Below, one piece after another: positions 25,823 to 37,629 of a stretch of DNA of 64,000 nucleotides; within the stretch, counting starts at the first letter, position 1; every line of letters begins with the position of its first letter. The stretch spans positions 1 through 64,000 of the forward strand of contig NZ_JABBND010000004.1 of the NCBI RefSeq assembly GCF_012933465.1. Reading direction: 5' to 3'. The notes under the pieces are model-generated. The model did not search any database. It was given only the letters and a program-made list of their open reading frames with translations, and was not told the origin of the DNA. Position numbers and translations under genes: made by a program. Source of the stretch: Actinomycetospora sp. TBRC 11914 (GTDB lineage Bacteria > Actinomycetota > Actinomycetes > Mycobacteriales > Pseudonocardiaceae).

Positions 25823-27832
25823 CTACCGGAAGCGCTCGAAGACCTGCTCGTCCCACGCCTCCCGGCTGACCAGCTCCGGCATGCCCTCGCGGTAGCGGCG
25901 ACGCAGCGCCGGCCAGGCCCGCAGGACCTGCTGGTGCAGCGCGAGCGAGACCCGCAGCAGCTCCCAGAACTGCCGACGGTCGCGCTTGCGGTACGTCACG
26001 CCGGTGCCGTCGGAGGTGGAGACGGTGGCGCCGTCGAGGCGGGAGAGCAGGAACCAGGTGCCGTGCTCGGCCGGGACGTTGCGCTGCGGCCGGTCCCAGG
26101 CCGCCCGGTCGGCGGGGCGCAGTTGGTGGGCCAGGGCCCCGGCCAGCGCCTTGACCTGCGCGACCTTTCCGAGCGGCGGCTCCGGCCACAGCTGGGCGGC
26201 GAGCGCGCCGATCGGCGGCTCGGGGAGGTCGCGGGCGCTGGGGTGGACGGTGCCGTCGGGGTAGCGCGCGCGGGTGGCGCGGACGCTGCCGAGCGTGGTC
26301 GGCAGGGCCCCGAAGAGCGCCTTCGGGCCCGAGAGGAAGTCGCGCATCGCCATCTGGTGCAGCGCGATCGCCGAGTACTCGAGCAGGAAGAGGTGCCGCA
26401 GGGTGCGCTTGAGCGAGTCGAGCAGCATCGGCTTCGGGTCGTCGGGGCCGTGCAGGGCGGCGACGACGAGCCGGTTGCGCGCGTGGAAGTAGGCCTGCCA
26501 GTCCGAGCTGTCGTCCTTCTCGACGAAGCTCATGTGCCAGATCGCGACGCCGGGCACGGTCGCCGTCGGGAAGCCCGCCGCGCCGGCCCGCAGGCCGTAC
26601 TCGCAGTCGTCCCACTTGATGAACAGCGGCAGCGGCTGGCCGACCTGCTCGGCGACGACGCGCGGGATCAGGCACATCCACCAGGCGTTGTAGTCGACGT
26701 CGGTGCGCCGGTGCATCCAGAGCGTCTCGCGCAGGGAGTCGACGGCGAAGTCGTGGTCGTCCTCGGTGTGCGGCGCGATCTGCCAGAAGAAGGTGTTCCG
26801 GTCGACCACCTCGCCCATGGCGTGCAGGTGCGACCGGGCCTGCAGGGACAGCATCTGCCCGCCGACCAGCATCGGGGCGCGGGCGAAGCGGGCGAACGCG
26901 AGCGCCCGCAGCACCGAGTCCGGCTCGAGGACGACGTCGTCGTCCATGAACAGGATGTGCTCGCAGTCGGTGTGCTCGAGCGCCTCGTACATGATCCGGC
27001 TGTAGCCGCCGGAGCCGCCGAGGTTGGGCTGGTCGACGATCCGGAGCCGGTCGCCGAGCAGCGCCGCGGCCTCGTCGTACCCCTCCTGGTCGCGGACCTT
27101 CGAGGTGCCCTGGTCGGGGATGACGACGGCGGTGAGCACGTCGCGCACCAGCGGGTCCTCGCCGAGGGCGCGCAGGGTGGCGACGCAGTCGGTGGGCCGG
27201 TTGAACGTCGGCATCCCGACGGTGACCGCGGCCCGCCCGGGCGCGGAGCGGTCGGCGTACCAGCCGCCGGAGACCAGGTCGAGGTGCTCGCTCTCGCTGG
27301 TGAGGTCGAACCAGATCCACCCGCCGTCCTCGAAGGGGCGCAGCGCGACGGGCACGTCGAGCGAGGTCTCGCCGGCGACGACCTCGCCGTGCACGTGGAC
27401 CGGCACCCCGCGCGCGGTGGAGCGGTAGACGTCGACGCGGCCGGCGCCGGTCAGGTGCAGCCGCAGGTGGACGGCGTCGAGGATCGACCAGCGCCGCCAG
27501 TACGAGGCCGGGAAGGCGTTGAAGTAGGCCGCGAACGACGTCTCGGTGCCCGGCGGGATCCGCACGGCGGTGCGGGAGAGCACCTCGGCGTGCCGGCCGC
27601 CGGAGGACGCGAGGTGCAGCACGAAGTCGTCGGCCTCGGTGTTCACCGTGCCCGGGCGCTCGGCGGTGGGCGCGGCCGAGCGCAGCGACGTCGCGGTGCC
27701 CTCGTCGAGGTAGAGCGCACGCACCGTCGCCGGGTCGGCGGGCCGGGGCAGGATGATCCGCTGGAGGAGGGCGGACTCGGCGTCGCGCACCGTCAGCTCC
27801 ACCGTCGACCGGCCCTCCCGCGTGCTCGTCAT
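25823..27832 (-). CDS. glfT2: Galactofuranosyltransferase GlfT2 (galactan polymerase)
   Basis: A 669-residue GT2-family polymerase that adds alternating beta-1,5 and beta-1,6 Galf from UDP-Galf. N-terminal beta-sandwich to about residue 215, then the GT-A domain (VTVGMPTFNRPTDC), then a helical C-terminal domain. The metal-binding triad is D297-D299 (FMDDD). The catalytic acid is in WDDCEY (D408-D409), and His433 is in IWHM. The D409-to-His433 spacing of 24 equals D372-H396 in M. tuberculosis GlfT2. NQPNLGGSGGY and FPASYWRRW are further family marks. ATG 27832 fits TACCGT 6 nt upstream. Confidence 0.94.
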   Translation of the reverse strand: MTSTREGRSTVELTVRDAESALLQRIILPRPADPATVRALYLDEGTATSLRSAAPTAERPGTVNTEADDFVLHLASSGGRHAEVLSRTAVRIPPGTETSFAAYFNAFPASYWRRWSILDAVHLRLHLTGAGRVDVYRSTARGVPVHVHGEVVAGETSLDVPVALRPFEDGGWIWFDLTSESEHLDLVSGGWYADRSAPGRAAVTVGMPTFNRPTDCVATLRALGEDPLVRDVLTAVVIPDQGTSKVRDQEGYDEAAALLGDRLRIVDQPNLGGSGGYSRIMYEALEHTDCEHILFMDDDVVLEPDSVLRALAFARFARAPMLVGGQMLSLQARSHLHAMGEVVDRNTFFWQIAPHTEDDHDFAVDSLRETLWMHRRTDVDYNAWWMCLIPRVVAEQVGQPLPLFIKWDDCEYGLRAGAAGFPTATVPGVAIWHMSFVEKDDSSDWQAYFHARNRLVVAALHGPDDPKPMLLDSLKRTLRHLFLLEYSAIALHQMAMRDFLSGPKALFGALPTTLGSVRATRARYPDGTVHPSARDLPEPPIGALAAQLWPEPPLGKVAQVKALAGALAHQLRPADRAAWDRPQRNVPAEHGTWFLLSRLDGATVSTSDGTGVTYRKRDRRQFWELLRVSLALHQQVLRAWPALRRRYREGMPELVSREAWDEQVFERFR

Positions 27833-27838
27833 GGACCG

Positions 27839-27844
27839 ACGGTA
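27839..27844 (-). promoter_or_regulatory. Candidate -10 box (TACCGT) for glfT2
   Basis: On the minus strand TACCGT ends 6 nt before the ATG at 27832, with no room for a ribosome-binding site. Confidence 0.4.
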
Positions 27845-27995
27845 GCGCCCGTCGCCCCGCGCACCCGGCCGACCCCGCCGGGCTCGGCCGGACGGCGCAA
27901 CCCGCCACCCTCGTGTGGAATGTCCGTTTCCTCCGGATCCGGTTTCGGGAAGATCAGGACTCCCGACCGGCTCTCCCCGAGGACGTGAGGCACCG

Positions 27996-29480
27996 ATGAC
28001 GCCACCGCCCGCTCCCGCCCCGTCCTGGTGGACCCGCCTCACCGGCCCGACGACCGGTCTGGTCGGGGACCTCGTCGGGCCCGCCGTCCGGGCGCTGGGC
28101 ATCGCCCCGGGCCGGCGCAGCAGCGGCCGGGCCGGACGCACCCACGTGGAGGTGCGCGGGGTCGACGGCCCCGACGGGGCGGCGGCCCGCAAGGAGCTCG
28201 TCGAGGAGCTGCTCGCCCTGCCGGGCGTCGACGGGGCGGTGGTGAACGCGGTCCTGGGTCGGGTCGTCGTCGACCACACCGCCGAGGTCGAGCTCGCCCG
28301 CATCGTCGCGGTGATCGAGGAGGTCGAGCGCCGCCGCGGGCTCGAGCGGGCCGCGCCCGACACCCACGGCAGCCACCCCGCCGACGTCACGCCGTGGTCG
28401 CGGCAGGTCCTCGCCCTGGGCGTGGACCTGGCGGGGCTCGGGCTCGCCGGCGTCGAGCGCGTGCTCGGGCTGGTGCCGCTGACCCGGGCGATCCCGCCCC
28501 TGCTCACCGGCACCCTCTCGCTGCTCGACGCCGTCCCGTCCACCCGCGGCGCGGCGGAGCAGACGGCGGGCGGCGCGGCCACCGAGTCGTGGTTCTCGCT
28601 CGGCAGCTCGACGCTGCAGGCGCTCGGGCGCGGTCCGGTCGGCCTGGTGACCGACGCCTGCTACCGGGCGGCCCGGGCCGACGAGGCCGCCGCCCGGACC
28701 TCGGCGTGGACCGCGTGGGACACCGGGTCGCCGCTCGCGGCGCACGCCGCGGAGCCCGTCGGCACGCGGGACCGGCCGGGCACGCTGCCGCGCGGCCCGG
28801 TCGACCACGTCGGCGACCTCTCCGGCGCCGCCGCCGTCACCGCGTTCGGTGCCGCGGCGTCGCTCGTGCCCGAGCGGGCCGCGGCGGCGCTGCTCGCCGG
28901 CGTACCCAAGGCCGCCCGGTGGGGGCGGGAGGCCTACGCGGCGGCCGCGCACCGGGCGGTGGCGGACCTCGGGGTCGTCAGCATCGACCCGAGCGCGCTC
29001 CGCCGCGCCGACAGGGTCGACGTGGTGGTGCTCGGCGAGGAGCTGGCCGGGCCGCTCGAGGACGCGGCCGGCGCCGTCGGCCGGGTGGTCGTCGTCGAGG
29101 ACGGGGCGACGGCCGATGCGGTGACACGGCTGCAGGCCGACGGGCACGGGGTCGCGCTGGTCTCGGCTGACGACGCCGAGGGGCTGGCGGCGGCGGACGT
29201 CGGGATCGGGATCGGGTCCGCGGTGCCGTGGAGCGCCGCCCTGCGCTGCGCCGACCCCGACCAGGCGCGGGCGGTGCTGGCCGCGGTCGCCGGGGCGCGG
29301 GCGGCGGCGTGGCGTGCCGCGGCGCTGGCCCTGGCCGGGTCGGCCGTGGGCGCGCCGATCGCCCTGACCACGGCGCTCGCCGGGCTCGCGGGGCGCACCA
29401 ACACCCCGGTCACGCTGGCGGCGCTGGCCGCCATCGGGGTGAACACGTGGGCGGGGCGGACCTGCGTGCCGCGATCGTGA
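27996..29480 (+). CDS. Degenerate P-type ATPase-like protein (CtpI N-terminal-region-like)
   Basis: A 494-residue protein. Residues about 47-115 resemble the HMA-like region at the start of the giant mycobacterial CtpH/CtpI ATPases (HVEVRGV, LPGVDGAVVNAVLGRVVVDH). Later parts imitate the P-domain end and final helices of a P-type ATPase (AAADVGIGIG near residue 405, then hydrophobic segments). The phosphorylation motif DKTGT and the TGE/TGES loop are absent. It therefore cannot be a working pump by itself and may be a stand-alone regulatory or structural relic. ATG with GAGG about 7 nt upstream. Divergent from glfT2. Confidence 0.7.
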   Translation: MTPPPAPAPSWWTRLTGPTTGLVGDLVGPAVRALGIAPGRRSSGRAGRTHVEVRGVDGPDGAAARKELVEELLALPGVDGAVVNAVLGRVVVDHTAEVELARIVAVIEEVERRRGLERAAPDTHGSHPADVTPWSRQVLALGVDLAGLGLAGVERVLGLVPLTRAIPPLLTGTLSLLDAVPSTRGAAEQTAGGAATESWFSLGSSTLQALGRGPVGLVTDACYRAARADEAAARTSAWTAWDTGSPLAAHAAEPVGTRDRPGTLPRGPVDHVGDLSGAAAVTAFGAAASLVPERAAAALLAGVPKAARWGREAYAAAAHRAVADLGVVSIDPSALRRADRVDVVVLGEELAGPLEDAAGAVGRVVVVEDGATADAVTRLQADGHGVALVSADDAEGLAAADVGIGIGSAVPWSAALRCADPDQARAVLAAVAGARAAAWRAAALALAGSAVGAPIALTTALAGLAGRTNTPVTLAALAAIGVNTWAGRTCVPRS

Positions 29481-29521
29481 GGGGAGGATCCGCTCGCTCT
29501 AGTGGTACGAGGGTTCCCCTC
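29479..29521. terminator. Possible weak bidirectional hairpin between convergent genes
   Basis: GAGGGGA at 29479-29485 can pair with TCCCCTC at 29515-29521 across a 29-nt loop. It sits between the convergent P-type-ATPase-like and esterase genes. The long loop makes it weak. Confidence 0.3.
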
Positions 29522-29576
29522 GCGCAGGAGACCCGACGGCGGCACGGCGGCGAGTACCCGCCCGGGTCCTCGGTGA

Positions 29577-30716
29577 TCACTGCTGCGGGCAGGGCGCCCC
29601 GGGCGGTCCGATGCCGAGGCGGGCGGCGATCCAGGGCAGCGAGTCGGCGAAGCCGGCCGAGAACACGTCGAACGTGTGCGCGCCGCCGGGGATGACCCGC
29701 GAGCACGTCGCGATCCCGGCCCGCCGCGCCGCCGGGACCAGTGCCGCCTGGGCGGCGGCCGGCTCCGGGTCCGCGTCGCCGACCTCGAACCAGCTCCCGA
29801 GCCGGGGGAAGCGCTCCCGGGCCAGCAGGTCGGCCGGCTCGTGGGCCGCGAACTGCGCGGTCGACCCGCCGAAGAGGCCGGCGATCGTCGACGCGGTGTC
29901 GGCGTTGGTGTCACCGAGGCGGGGGCCGGCGAGGCCGCCGTAGTCGCCGACCGTCCCGAAGAGCGTCGGGTGGCGCAGCGCCAGCATCAGCGCGCACGAG
30001 CCGCCCTCGGAGAAGCCCGCCACCGCCCAGCCCGGGCCCGGGGGCACCGTCCGGAACGTGTCCACGACGAAGCGCGGGACGTCCACCGTCAGCGCCGTCT
30101 CGACCCGGCCGACCGGCGAGTCGACGCACTCCGAGTCCGCCTCGAGCGAGCCGTTGACGTCGGGCGCGACCAGGATCGGCGCGACCCCCCGGTGGGCGGC
30201 CGCCCACGCGTCCGCGGTGGCGGTGGCCTGTCCGGCGCCGAACCAGACGTCCGGCCCGCCCGGTGTGCCGTGCAGCAGCACGACGACGGGCAGCCGCGGC
30301 CGGGGACGCCGGAACCACGCGGGCGGGACGTAGACCAGGGCGGGCCGGGCGACGAAGCCCGACACCGTCATGGGGACGACCAGGGGCGCGACGACGCCGG
30401 CCGCGGGCATCGCGGTGCGGCGTACCAGGGTGGCCAGCGGCACCTCGTCGGGTGGGATCCGCCCGAGCGCCTGGCCGAGTGTCCGGTCGAAGTCGACGTA
30501 GGTGTTGATCCCCGCGGCGAGGTTGAGCAGCACCAGGACGAGCGCGACGAGGCCCGTCACCAGCCGGGTCGGCCAGCCCCGACGGCGGATCGCGAGGACC
30601 AGCAGCGCCAGCGCCGCCAGGCCGGCCACCCCGAGGCCGGTGAGGAACGACCACTCGGTGATCGGGAGGTCGGCGACGCGCCGCGGGAGACCGGGCAGCC
30701 CGGCGAACCCCGGCAC
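29577..30716 (-). CDS. Membrane-anchored alpha/beta-hydrolase (esterase family, Ag85-like fold)
   Basis: A 379-residue protein with two to three N-terminal hydrophobic segments (residues about 20-75), then an extracytoplasmic alpha/beta-hydrolase domain. The nucleophile elbow is GFSEGG (Ser236), and the probable catalytic histidine is His347 in PGGAHTFDVF. LLHGTPGGPDVW is the oxyanion-side strand. The domain belongs to the esterase D/antigen-85 type superfamily, so an acyl transfer or deacylation on wall material is possible but unproven. It starts 4 nt after the glf stop, so it is co-transcribed with UDP-galactopyranose mutase. Confidence 0.8.
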   Translation of the reverse strand: MPGFAGLPGLPRRVADLPITEWSFLTGLGVAGLAALALLVLAIRRRGWPTRLVTGLVALVLVLLNLAAGINTYVDFDRTLGQALGRIPPDEVPLATLVRRTAMPAAGVVAPLVVPMTVSGFVARPALVYVPPAWFRRPRPRLPVVVLLHGTPGGPDVWFGAGQATATADAWAAAHRGVAPILVAPDVNGSLEADSECVDSPVGRVETALTVDVPRFVVDTFRTVPPGPGWAVAGFSEGGSCALMLALRHPTLFGTVGDYGGLAGPRLGDTNADTASTIAGLFGGSTAQFAAHEPADLLARERFPRLGSWFEVGDADPEPAAAQAALVPAARRAGIATCSRVIPGGAHTFDVFSAGFADSLPWIAARLGIGPPGAPCPQQ

Positions 30717-30720
30717 CGCC

Positions 30721-32407
<1,687 letters not shown>

Positions 32408-32488
32408 GCGGGCTCGGCATGATGAAGGTCCCTCGAGCTTGATCGTCTGGGGCGGAGTGGCACCCACCCGGGCCGTGGCGCCGACGCC

Positions 32489-33463
32489 TCAGCCCGGAAT
32501 CAGCGCCAGGGGTAGGGGGTCGGCTCCTGGCTGGCAGCTGGGCACTGCGCTCTCGCGGAGACGGACGTAGACCGAGGTCACGTAGTAGCCGTCGTGCAGG
32601 CGAAGCCAGGTCCGGGTGTAGCCGCGGGACATCGCGACGGGAGCAACTGCGTCACCGCCTTCGGCGCAGTCCACCAGTACCGGCGTTCCGTCCGGCACGA
32701 TGCGCCCTGTTCCCGTCAGGGGACCCTTCGAGGGCGAATTCCGTTCTGTGAGTCCGTTCGGTCCGGCTCCCTCGACTACTGCGGGCAGGCCCGACTCGAC
32801 CACCGGCGGAGGCGGAGGCGGGACGGCTCGGAAGGCCCAGAACGCCCAGAGGATCACTGCGAGCACGCCTGCTATCGCCAACGAGATGGCGAGATGGCGG
32901 TGGCGTCCGAGCCACGTCGTACTCTCAGTGGGCGGAAGCTGGATCGGGCCGGTGGGGGCCTCGTCTCGCGCATGGCCATCGTCGTCGCCGAGCGCACAGG
33001 ACGAGTACGGTCTGAATCCGGCCTCGGTGACGGTGAAGGTCGGCTCGGGCTCCGTCTCGGTCTCCGACTTCGATTCCGATTCGGATACGCGGTCGGGCTC
33101 GATGTCCGCTGGGTCGACCTCGGGACCAGTCGGAGCAGCCACCGGCACGGCCGAGTCTACTGTAGCGGCGTCCCAGAAATGACCGTGACGATCCTTGAAG
33201 TCGGCGGCATCGGCACCGGCGCAGAGCAGCAGTTCTTCGATTCGTTCCCAGCGAGCCGGCATCTTCTTGGGGTCGTTCAGGTACTGGCTGACGCGACCCT
33301 GACTGAGGTTCATGCTGTGTGCCAGCTCGCGCTGTTTCATCCCGGTACGGGCCATACCTCCACGGACGGCGGCCGCCAGTGCAGCATGGACTTCTTCGCG
33401 GCCCGCCCCTCCAGCGGTGACATGAGGATCGTTTACCGGGTCGGAAGCCTCCTCGTTGACCAC
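32489..33463 (-). CDS. XRE-family HTH regulator with a membrane anchor and extracytoplasmic domain
   Basis: A 324-residue protein with a Cro/C1-type HTH (GMKQRELAHSMNLSQGRVSQYLND, about residues 38-85). An acidic Ser/Glu linker (SESESKSETETEPEP) leads to one membrane segment (HLAISLAIAGVLAVILWAF, near 195), then a Pro-rich stalk and a C-terminal domain with two cysteines. This layout suggests a membrane-bound DNA-binding sensor. The GTG at 33463 is chosen because GGGGGAG lies 5 nt upstream; a TTG at 33502 is the longer alternative. It is divergent from a secreted peptidoglycan-binding gene. Codon use is less GC-biased than its neighbours, consistent with acquisition. Confidence 0.8.
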   Translation of the reverse strand: MVNEEASDPVNDPHVTAGGAGREEVHAALAAAVRGGMARTGMKQRELAHSMNLSQGRVSQYLNDPKKMPARWERIEELLLCAGADAADFKDRHGHFWDAATVDSAVPVAAPTGPEVDPADIEPDRVSESESKSETETEPEPTFTVTEAGFRPYSSCALGDDDGHARDEAPTGPIQLPPTESTTWLGRHRHLAISLAIAGVLAVILWAFWAFRAVPPPPPPVVESGLPAVVEGAGPNGLTERNSPSKGPLTGTGRIVPDGTPVLVDCAEGGDAVAPVAMSRGYTRTWLRLHDGYYVTSVYVRLRESAVPSCQPGADPLPLALIPG

Positions 33464-33549
33464 CGTGTCTCCCCCTGGCACCGTCTCGTCCTTCCGTCTC
33501 AACCCTGGCCACCCGGCCCCGGTACAGGTATCGCCACGACCCTGGTCCC

Positions 33550-33568
33550 GTTACCCCACTAGGTAAAC
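33550..33568. promoter_or_regulatory. Candidate operator TTACC-N6-GGTAA in the XRE divergent region
   Basis: TTACC (33551-33555) and GGTAA (33562-33566) form a perfect inverted repeat. Another GTTTACC half-site lies at 33431-33437, inside the first codons of the XRE gene. The TAAACT at 33564-33569 could be a -10 box for the rightward gene. Confidence 0.4.
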
Positions 33569-33741
33569 TCGCAGCTCAGATCGGGTATCGACGGGGAGGC
33601 ACCTGGCCCGGCGGCGGGGCCGGACCAGTAATCGAAATTGAGGCAAGAAAGCACTGGAATTACCGCGCGGCACTGTGGCCACATTTCTCCTCAGCAGCCC
33701 GGGACCACAACCCGGCGAACCACCTGGCGAGGAGACATCCC

Positions 33742-34770
33742 ATGAAGCGCACTCCAGCTCGACGTAGCAACATCGCAGGAACTCTGCGTCGATTCCTCAC
33801 GACCGCCGTCATCGGCTTCTTCGTACTCCTGGGACTTTCCCTGTACGGGAGCGGTGTCGCGTCCGCACAGACCGGCAGCAGCTTCGCGGGATGCCCGCAG
33901 CTCAACGAGGGCGATCGGGGACCGTGCGTGGAGAAGCTCCAGACCGAACTCAACGCCGTCCACCCCTACCACTTGGAAGTCGATGGGATTTTCGGGAAGA
34001 ACACCCGCATCGCGCTCCTCGACTTCCAGGGCCGGAACCATCGAACGCAGCCCTATCTGGGGGCCGACGGCCGCTTCGGCCCGGCAACGGCGAAGGAGCT
34101 CCAGTCTCAGTACGACCAGGTCACCAATAAGTCGGAGCCACCGACTCCTGGCGGTACCGGTGATCCACGCTCGGAGCCGCCCGCGAACCCGCCGGCGGCG
34201 GACCCTGCGCAGAAGCCGAACCCGCCGCGCAACCTCAACGGAAAGAACCCGAAGAGCAAGGAGGCGACGGCAGCGCACTGCGGCGACGACGCCTACACAG
34301 TGCAGTCCACGCCGATCATCGTCGAACGTCAGCGCACCACCGCCGAGCAGCAGAGCAGCAGCACGAACATCGGCGTCGACCTGGGCAAGAAGAAGAGTGT
34401 CGGGATCGGAACCGACGACAGCCAGAGCAAGCAGCTCGCGACGGTCGAGGTCGACGCCGGCACGCTCGAGGTCCGTTACAGCCCCTCCTGCGGCGTGGTG
34501 TGGGCTCGGGCCAGCACGGAGGAGACGACGGCACTCAGCGCCGTCGCAATCACCGACGGGCATCACCCGAAGAGCCAGCCGACTCGCCCCCGCGCTCCCG
34601 GCAGCTCGGTCCCGGCTGCCGTGTACTTCTCGCCGATGATCTCGGTCTCGCCGAGCGATCGTGTGCAGGCGAACATGACCGACGACGGCAAGGCCGGGGC
34701 CAAGTTGGCGGCCGACAAGCCTCACGGCACCGAGTACGTCGTCCTCAGTGCGGTCCCGGCTCCGAAGTAG
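33742..34770 (+). CDS. Secreted peptidoglycan-binding protein with a DUF2690-like C-terminal domain
   Basis: A 342-residue protein with a signal peptide (hydrophobic residues about 20-40, cut near ASA-Q). A PG_binding_1-type domain (residues about 50-125: LNEGDRGPCVEKLQTELN, VDGIFGKNTRIALLDFQ, LGADGRFGPATAKEL) is followed by a Pro-rich linker. The C-terminal domain has AHCGDDAYT and LEVRYSPSCGVVWAR, like DUF2690 domains that often accompany actinobacterial HTH proteins. GAGGAG lies 7 nt before the ATG. Its divergent partner is the membrane XRE protein, which may control it. It probably binds the cell wall; no catalytic residues are recognised. Confidence 0.8.
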   Translation: MKRTPARRSNIAGTLRRFLTTAVIGFFVLLGLSLYGSGVASAQTGSSFAGCPQLNEGDRGPCVEKLQTELNAVHPYHLEVDGIFGKNTRIALLDFQGRNHRTQPYLGADGRFGPATAKELQSQYDQVTNKSEPPTPGGTGDPRSEPPANPPAADPAQKPNPPRNLNGKNPKSKEATAAHCGDDAYTVQSTPIIVERQRTTAEQQSSSTNIGVDLGKKKSVGIGTDDSQSKQLATVEVDAGTLEVRYSPSCGVVWARASTEETTALSAVAITDGHHPKSQPTRPRAPGSSVPAAVYFSPMISVSPSDRVQANMTDDGKAGAKLAADKPHGTEYVVLSAVPAPK

Positions 34771-34834
34771 GCCGGTCGGCCGCCCGCTCCCGGAAAGGCG
34801 CGCGTCGTCCCGGCCGGGGCAAGCGAGGCAGGGC

Positions 34835-34867
34835 GGGCGGCGAGTCGAGCGCGTGGGCTCGCCGCCC
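34835..34867 (+). terminator. Hairpin terminator after the peptidoglycan-binding gene
   Basis: Arms 34835-34844 and 34858-34867 pair perfectly over 10 bp (GGGCGGCGAG) with a 13-nt loop. It lies in the 203-bp convergent gap, which shows no gene. Confidence 0.55.
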
Positions 34868-34973
34868 CCTTCGGCCCCGCCGGGATGAGGTCGATCAGAT
34901 CTCGAGGTAGGTGGTCGGCGATCGTCGGTGTCCGCCGCAGCCGCTCCAGCCTCAGGCCGTCGGGACTCGACGG

Positions 34974-36395
<1,422 letters not shown>

Positions 36396-36529
36396 GACGC
36401 CCCCTCGGTCGTTCGACCTGTCACTCGGGGTTCGCCCGTACAGAGCAGTGAGTTAGCGCAGAATCCGTACACGACCAGGTGATCACCGGCGCGTCACGGT
36501 GACGTGACGACCCGAGAGAGGACATCGCC

Positions 36530-37156
36530 ATGCGCCGCCCGGTCGCGCTGGTCGCCGCCGCGCTCCCTCCGCTGCTGCTCGCGGGCCTGGGCACGACCCA
36601 TCCGCTGATGCTCACGCCGGAGTCCGCGCCCTGGTGGCGTGACCTGCACGTGATCGGGCTGCTGCTCTTCCCGCTGCTCGCCCTCAGCCCCTGGGTCGTG
36701 GTCCGTGGTCGCGGCCGGCTGGTCGAGGCCGTCGTCGTCGTGCTCGGCTTCGTCTTCGCATGCTGCTATACCGCGCTCGACGTCCTCGCCGGCATCGGCG
36801 CCGGACAGGAGACCGTGGTGGTGGGGCCGGGGCCGTGGGTGCCGGCGCTGTTCGGGATGGCCGACCGGCTCGCGCTCCCGGGGGTGTACGCCTACCTGGC
36901 GAGCGCGGTGCTCGGCGGGGCGACGGCCGTCGTCGTGAGCCGGGGCGCGGTGGCGCGCACCGCCGCCGTCGTCGGGACGGTCCTGGTCGTCGGGGGCGCG
37001 TGGTCGTTCCTGACCAGCCACATCTACCCGCCGGTCGGGGTCGCGACGATGCTGGTGCTCGCGCTCGGGTGGACGACGCTCGCGGCGGCCGTCCCCCCGG
37101 CCGTCAGCTCGACGCCGCCCCGGCCGTCGCGGCGGCGGCAGCCTGCTCCCACATGA
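36530..37156 (+). CDS. Hypothetical membrane protein with about six segments
   Basis: A 208-residue hydrophobic protein with membrane segments around residues 5-20, 42-60, 65-90, 110-130, 140-160 and 165-185. It ends in a basic Arg-rich tail. No family motif is recognised. GAGAGG precedes the ATG by about 8 nt. Its 3' end overlaps the convergent small membrane protein by 53 bp. Function unknown. Confidence 0.7.
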   Translation: MRRPVALVAAALPPLLLAGLGTTHPLMLTPESAPWWRDLHVIGLLLFPLLALSPWVVVRGRGRLVEAVVVVLGFVFACCYTALDVLAGIGAGQETVVVGPGPWVPALFGMADRLALPGVYAYLASAVLGGATAVVVSRGAVARTAAVVGTVLVVGGAWSFLTSHIYPPVGVATMLVLALGWTTLAAAVPPAVSSTPPRPSRRRQPAPT

Positions 37157-37580
37157 GCAGGACGACGGCGAGCACGAACACCGCGAGCGGGGTGGGTATG
37201 CCGGGCAGCTGCGCCTCGGCGTCCCCGCGCCAGGTGCCGGTGCGCCGGATGCCGCCGAGGGCGGTCGACGCGTCGGGGTCGGGGACCCACTCCTGGTCGG
37301 ACTTCCACACCGAGCGGCGGCGGAAGTGGTACTCGCCCTCCGGCGTGGTCACCGACCAGTGCTTGCGCCCGATCCGGTCGGCGTGGGCGATCTCGGTGTC
37401 CCCACGGCTGAGCGCGTAGTGGCTGCCGGTCCAGGTGGAGCGGACCTCGTAGGCCGTGCCGTCGAGGGTGTACTCGACCCCGGAGCGCCACCCCTTCTTC
37501 TCGAGCACCAGCAGCGGCGCGCCGTCCTCCCGGACCTCCCAGCGGGGCCGGAACGACGAGACCCGGTGCGCCTCCAGCAT
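37104..37580 (-). CDS. Hypothetical protein with beta-rich domain and C-terminal membrane anchor
   Basis: A 158-residue protein. Residues 1-105 have alternating short strands (WEVREDGAPLLVLEKKGWRSGVEYTLDG, HYALSRGD, WSVTTPEGEYHFRRRS) like the PH-like or LURP-one-like beta-rich proteins of actinobacteria. One membrane helix (PLAVFVLAVVLLMWEQ) follows near residue 135. It comes 49 nt after the G1P-dehydrogenase-like gene on the same strand. Function unknown; the start is uncertain. Confidence 0.6.
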   Translation of the reverse strand: MLEAHRVSSFRPRWEVREDGAPLLVLEKKGWRSGVEYTLDGTAYEVRSTWTGSHYALSRGDTEIAHADRIGRKHWSVTTPEGEYHFRRRSVWKSDQEWVPDPDASTALGGIRRTGTWRGDAEAQLPGIPTPLAVFVLAVVLLMWEQAAAAATAGAASS

Positions 37581-37629
37581 GTCCGGATCGAACCAGGCGG
37601 CGCGCGCGGCCTCAAGGCGACCGGTGGCG

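Noticed and set aside
32489-34770. Toxin-antitoxin pair
   Set aside because: The HTH protein is membrane-anchored and long, and the partner is secreted and peptidoglycan-binding. Neither has toxin features.
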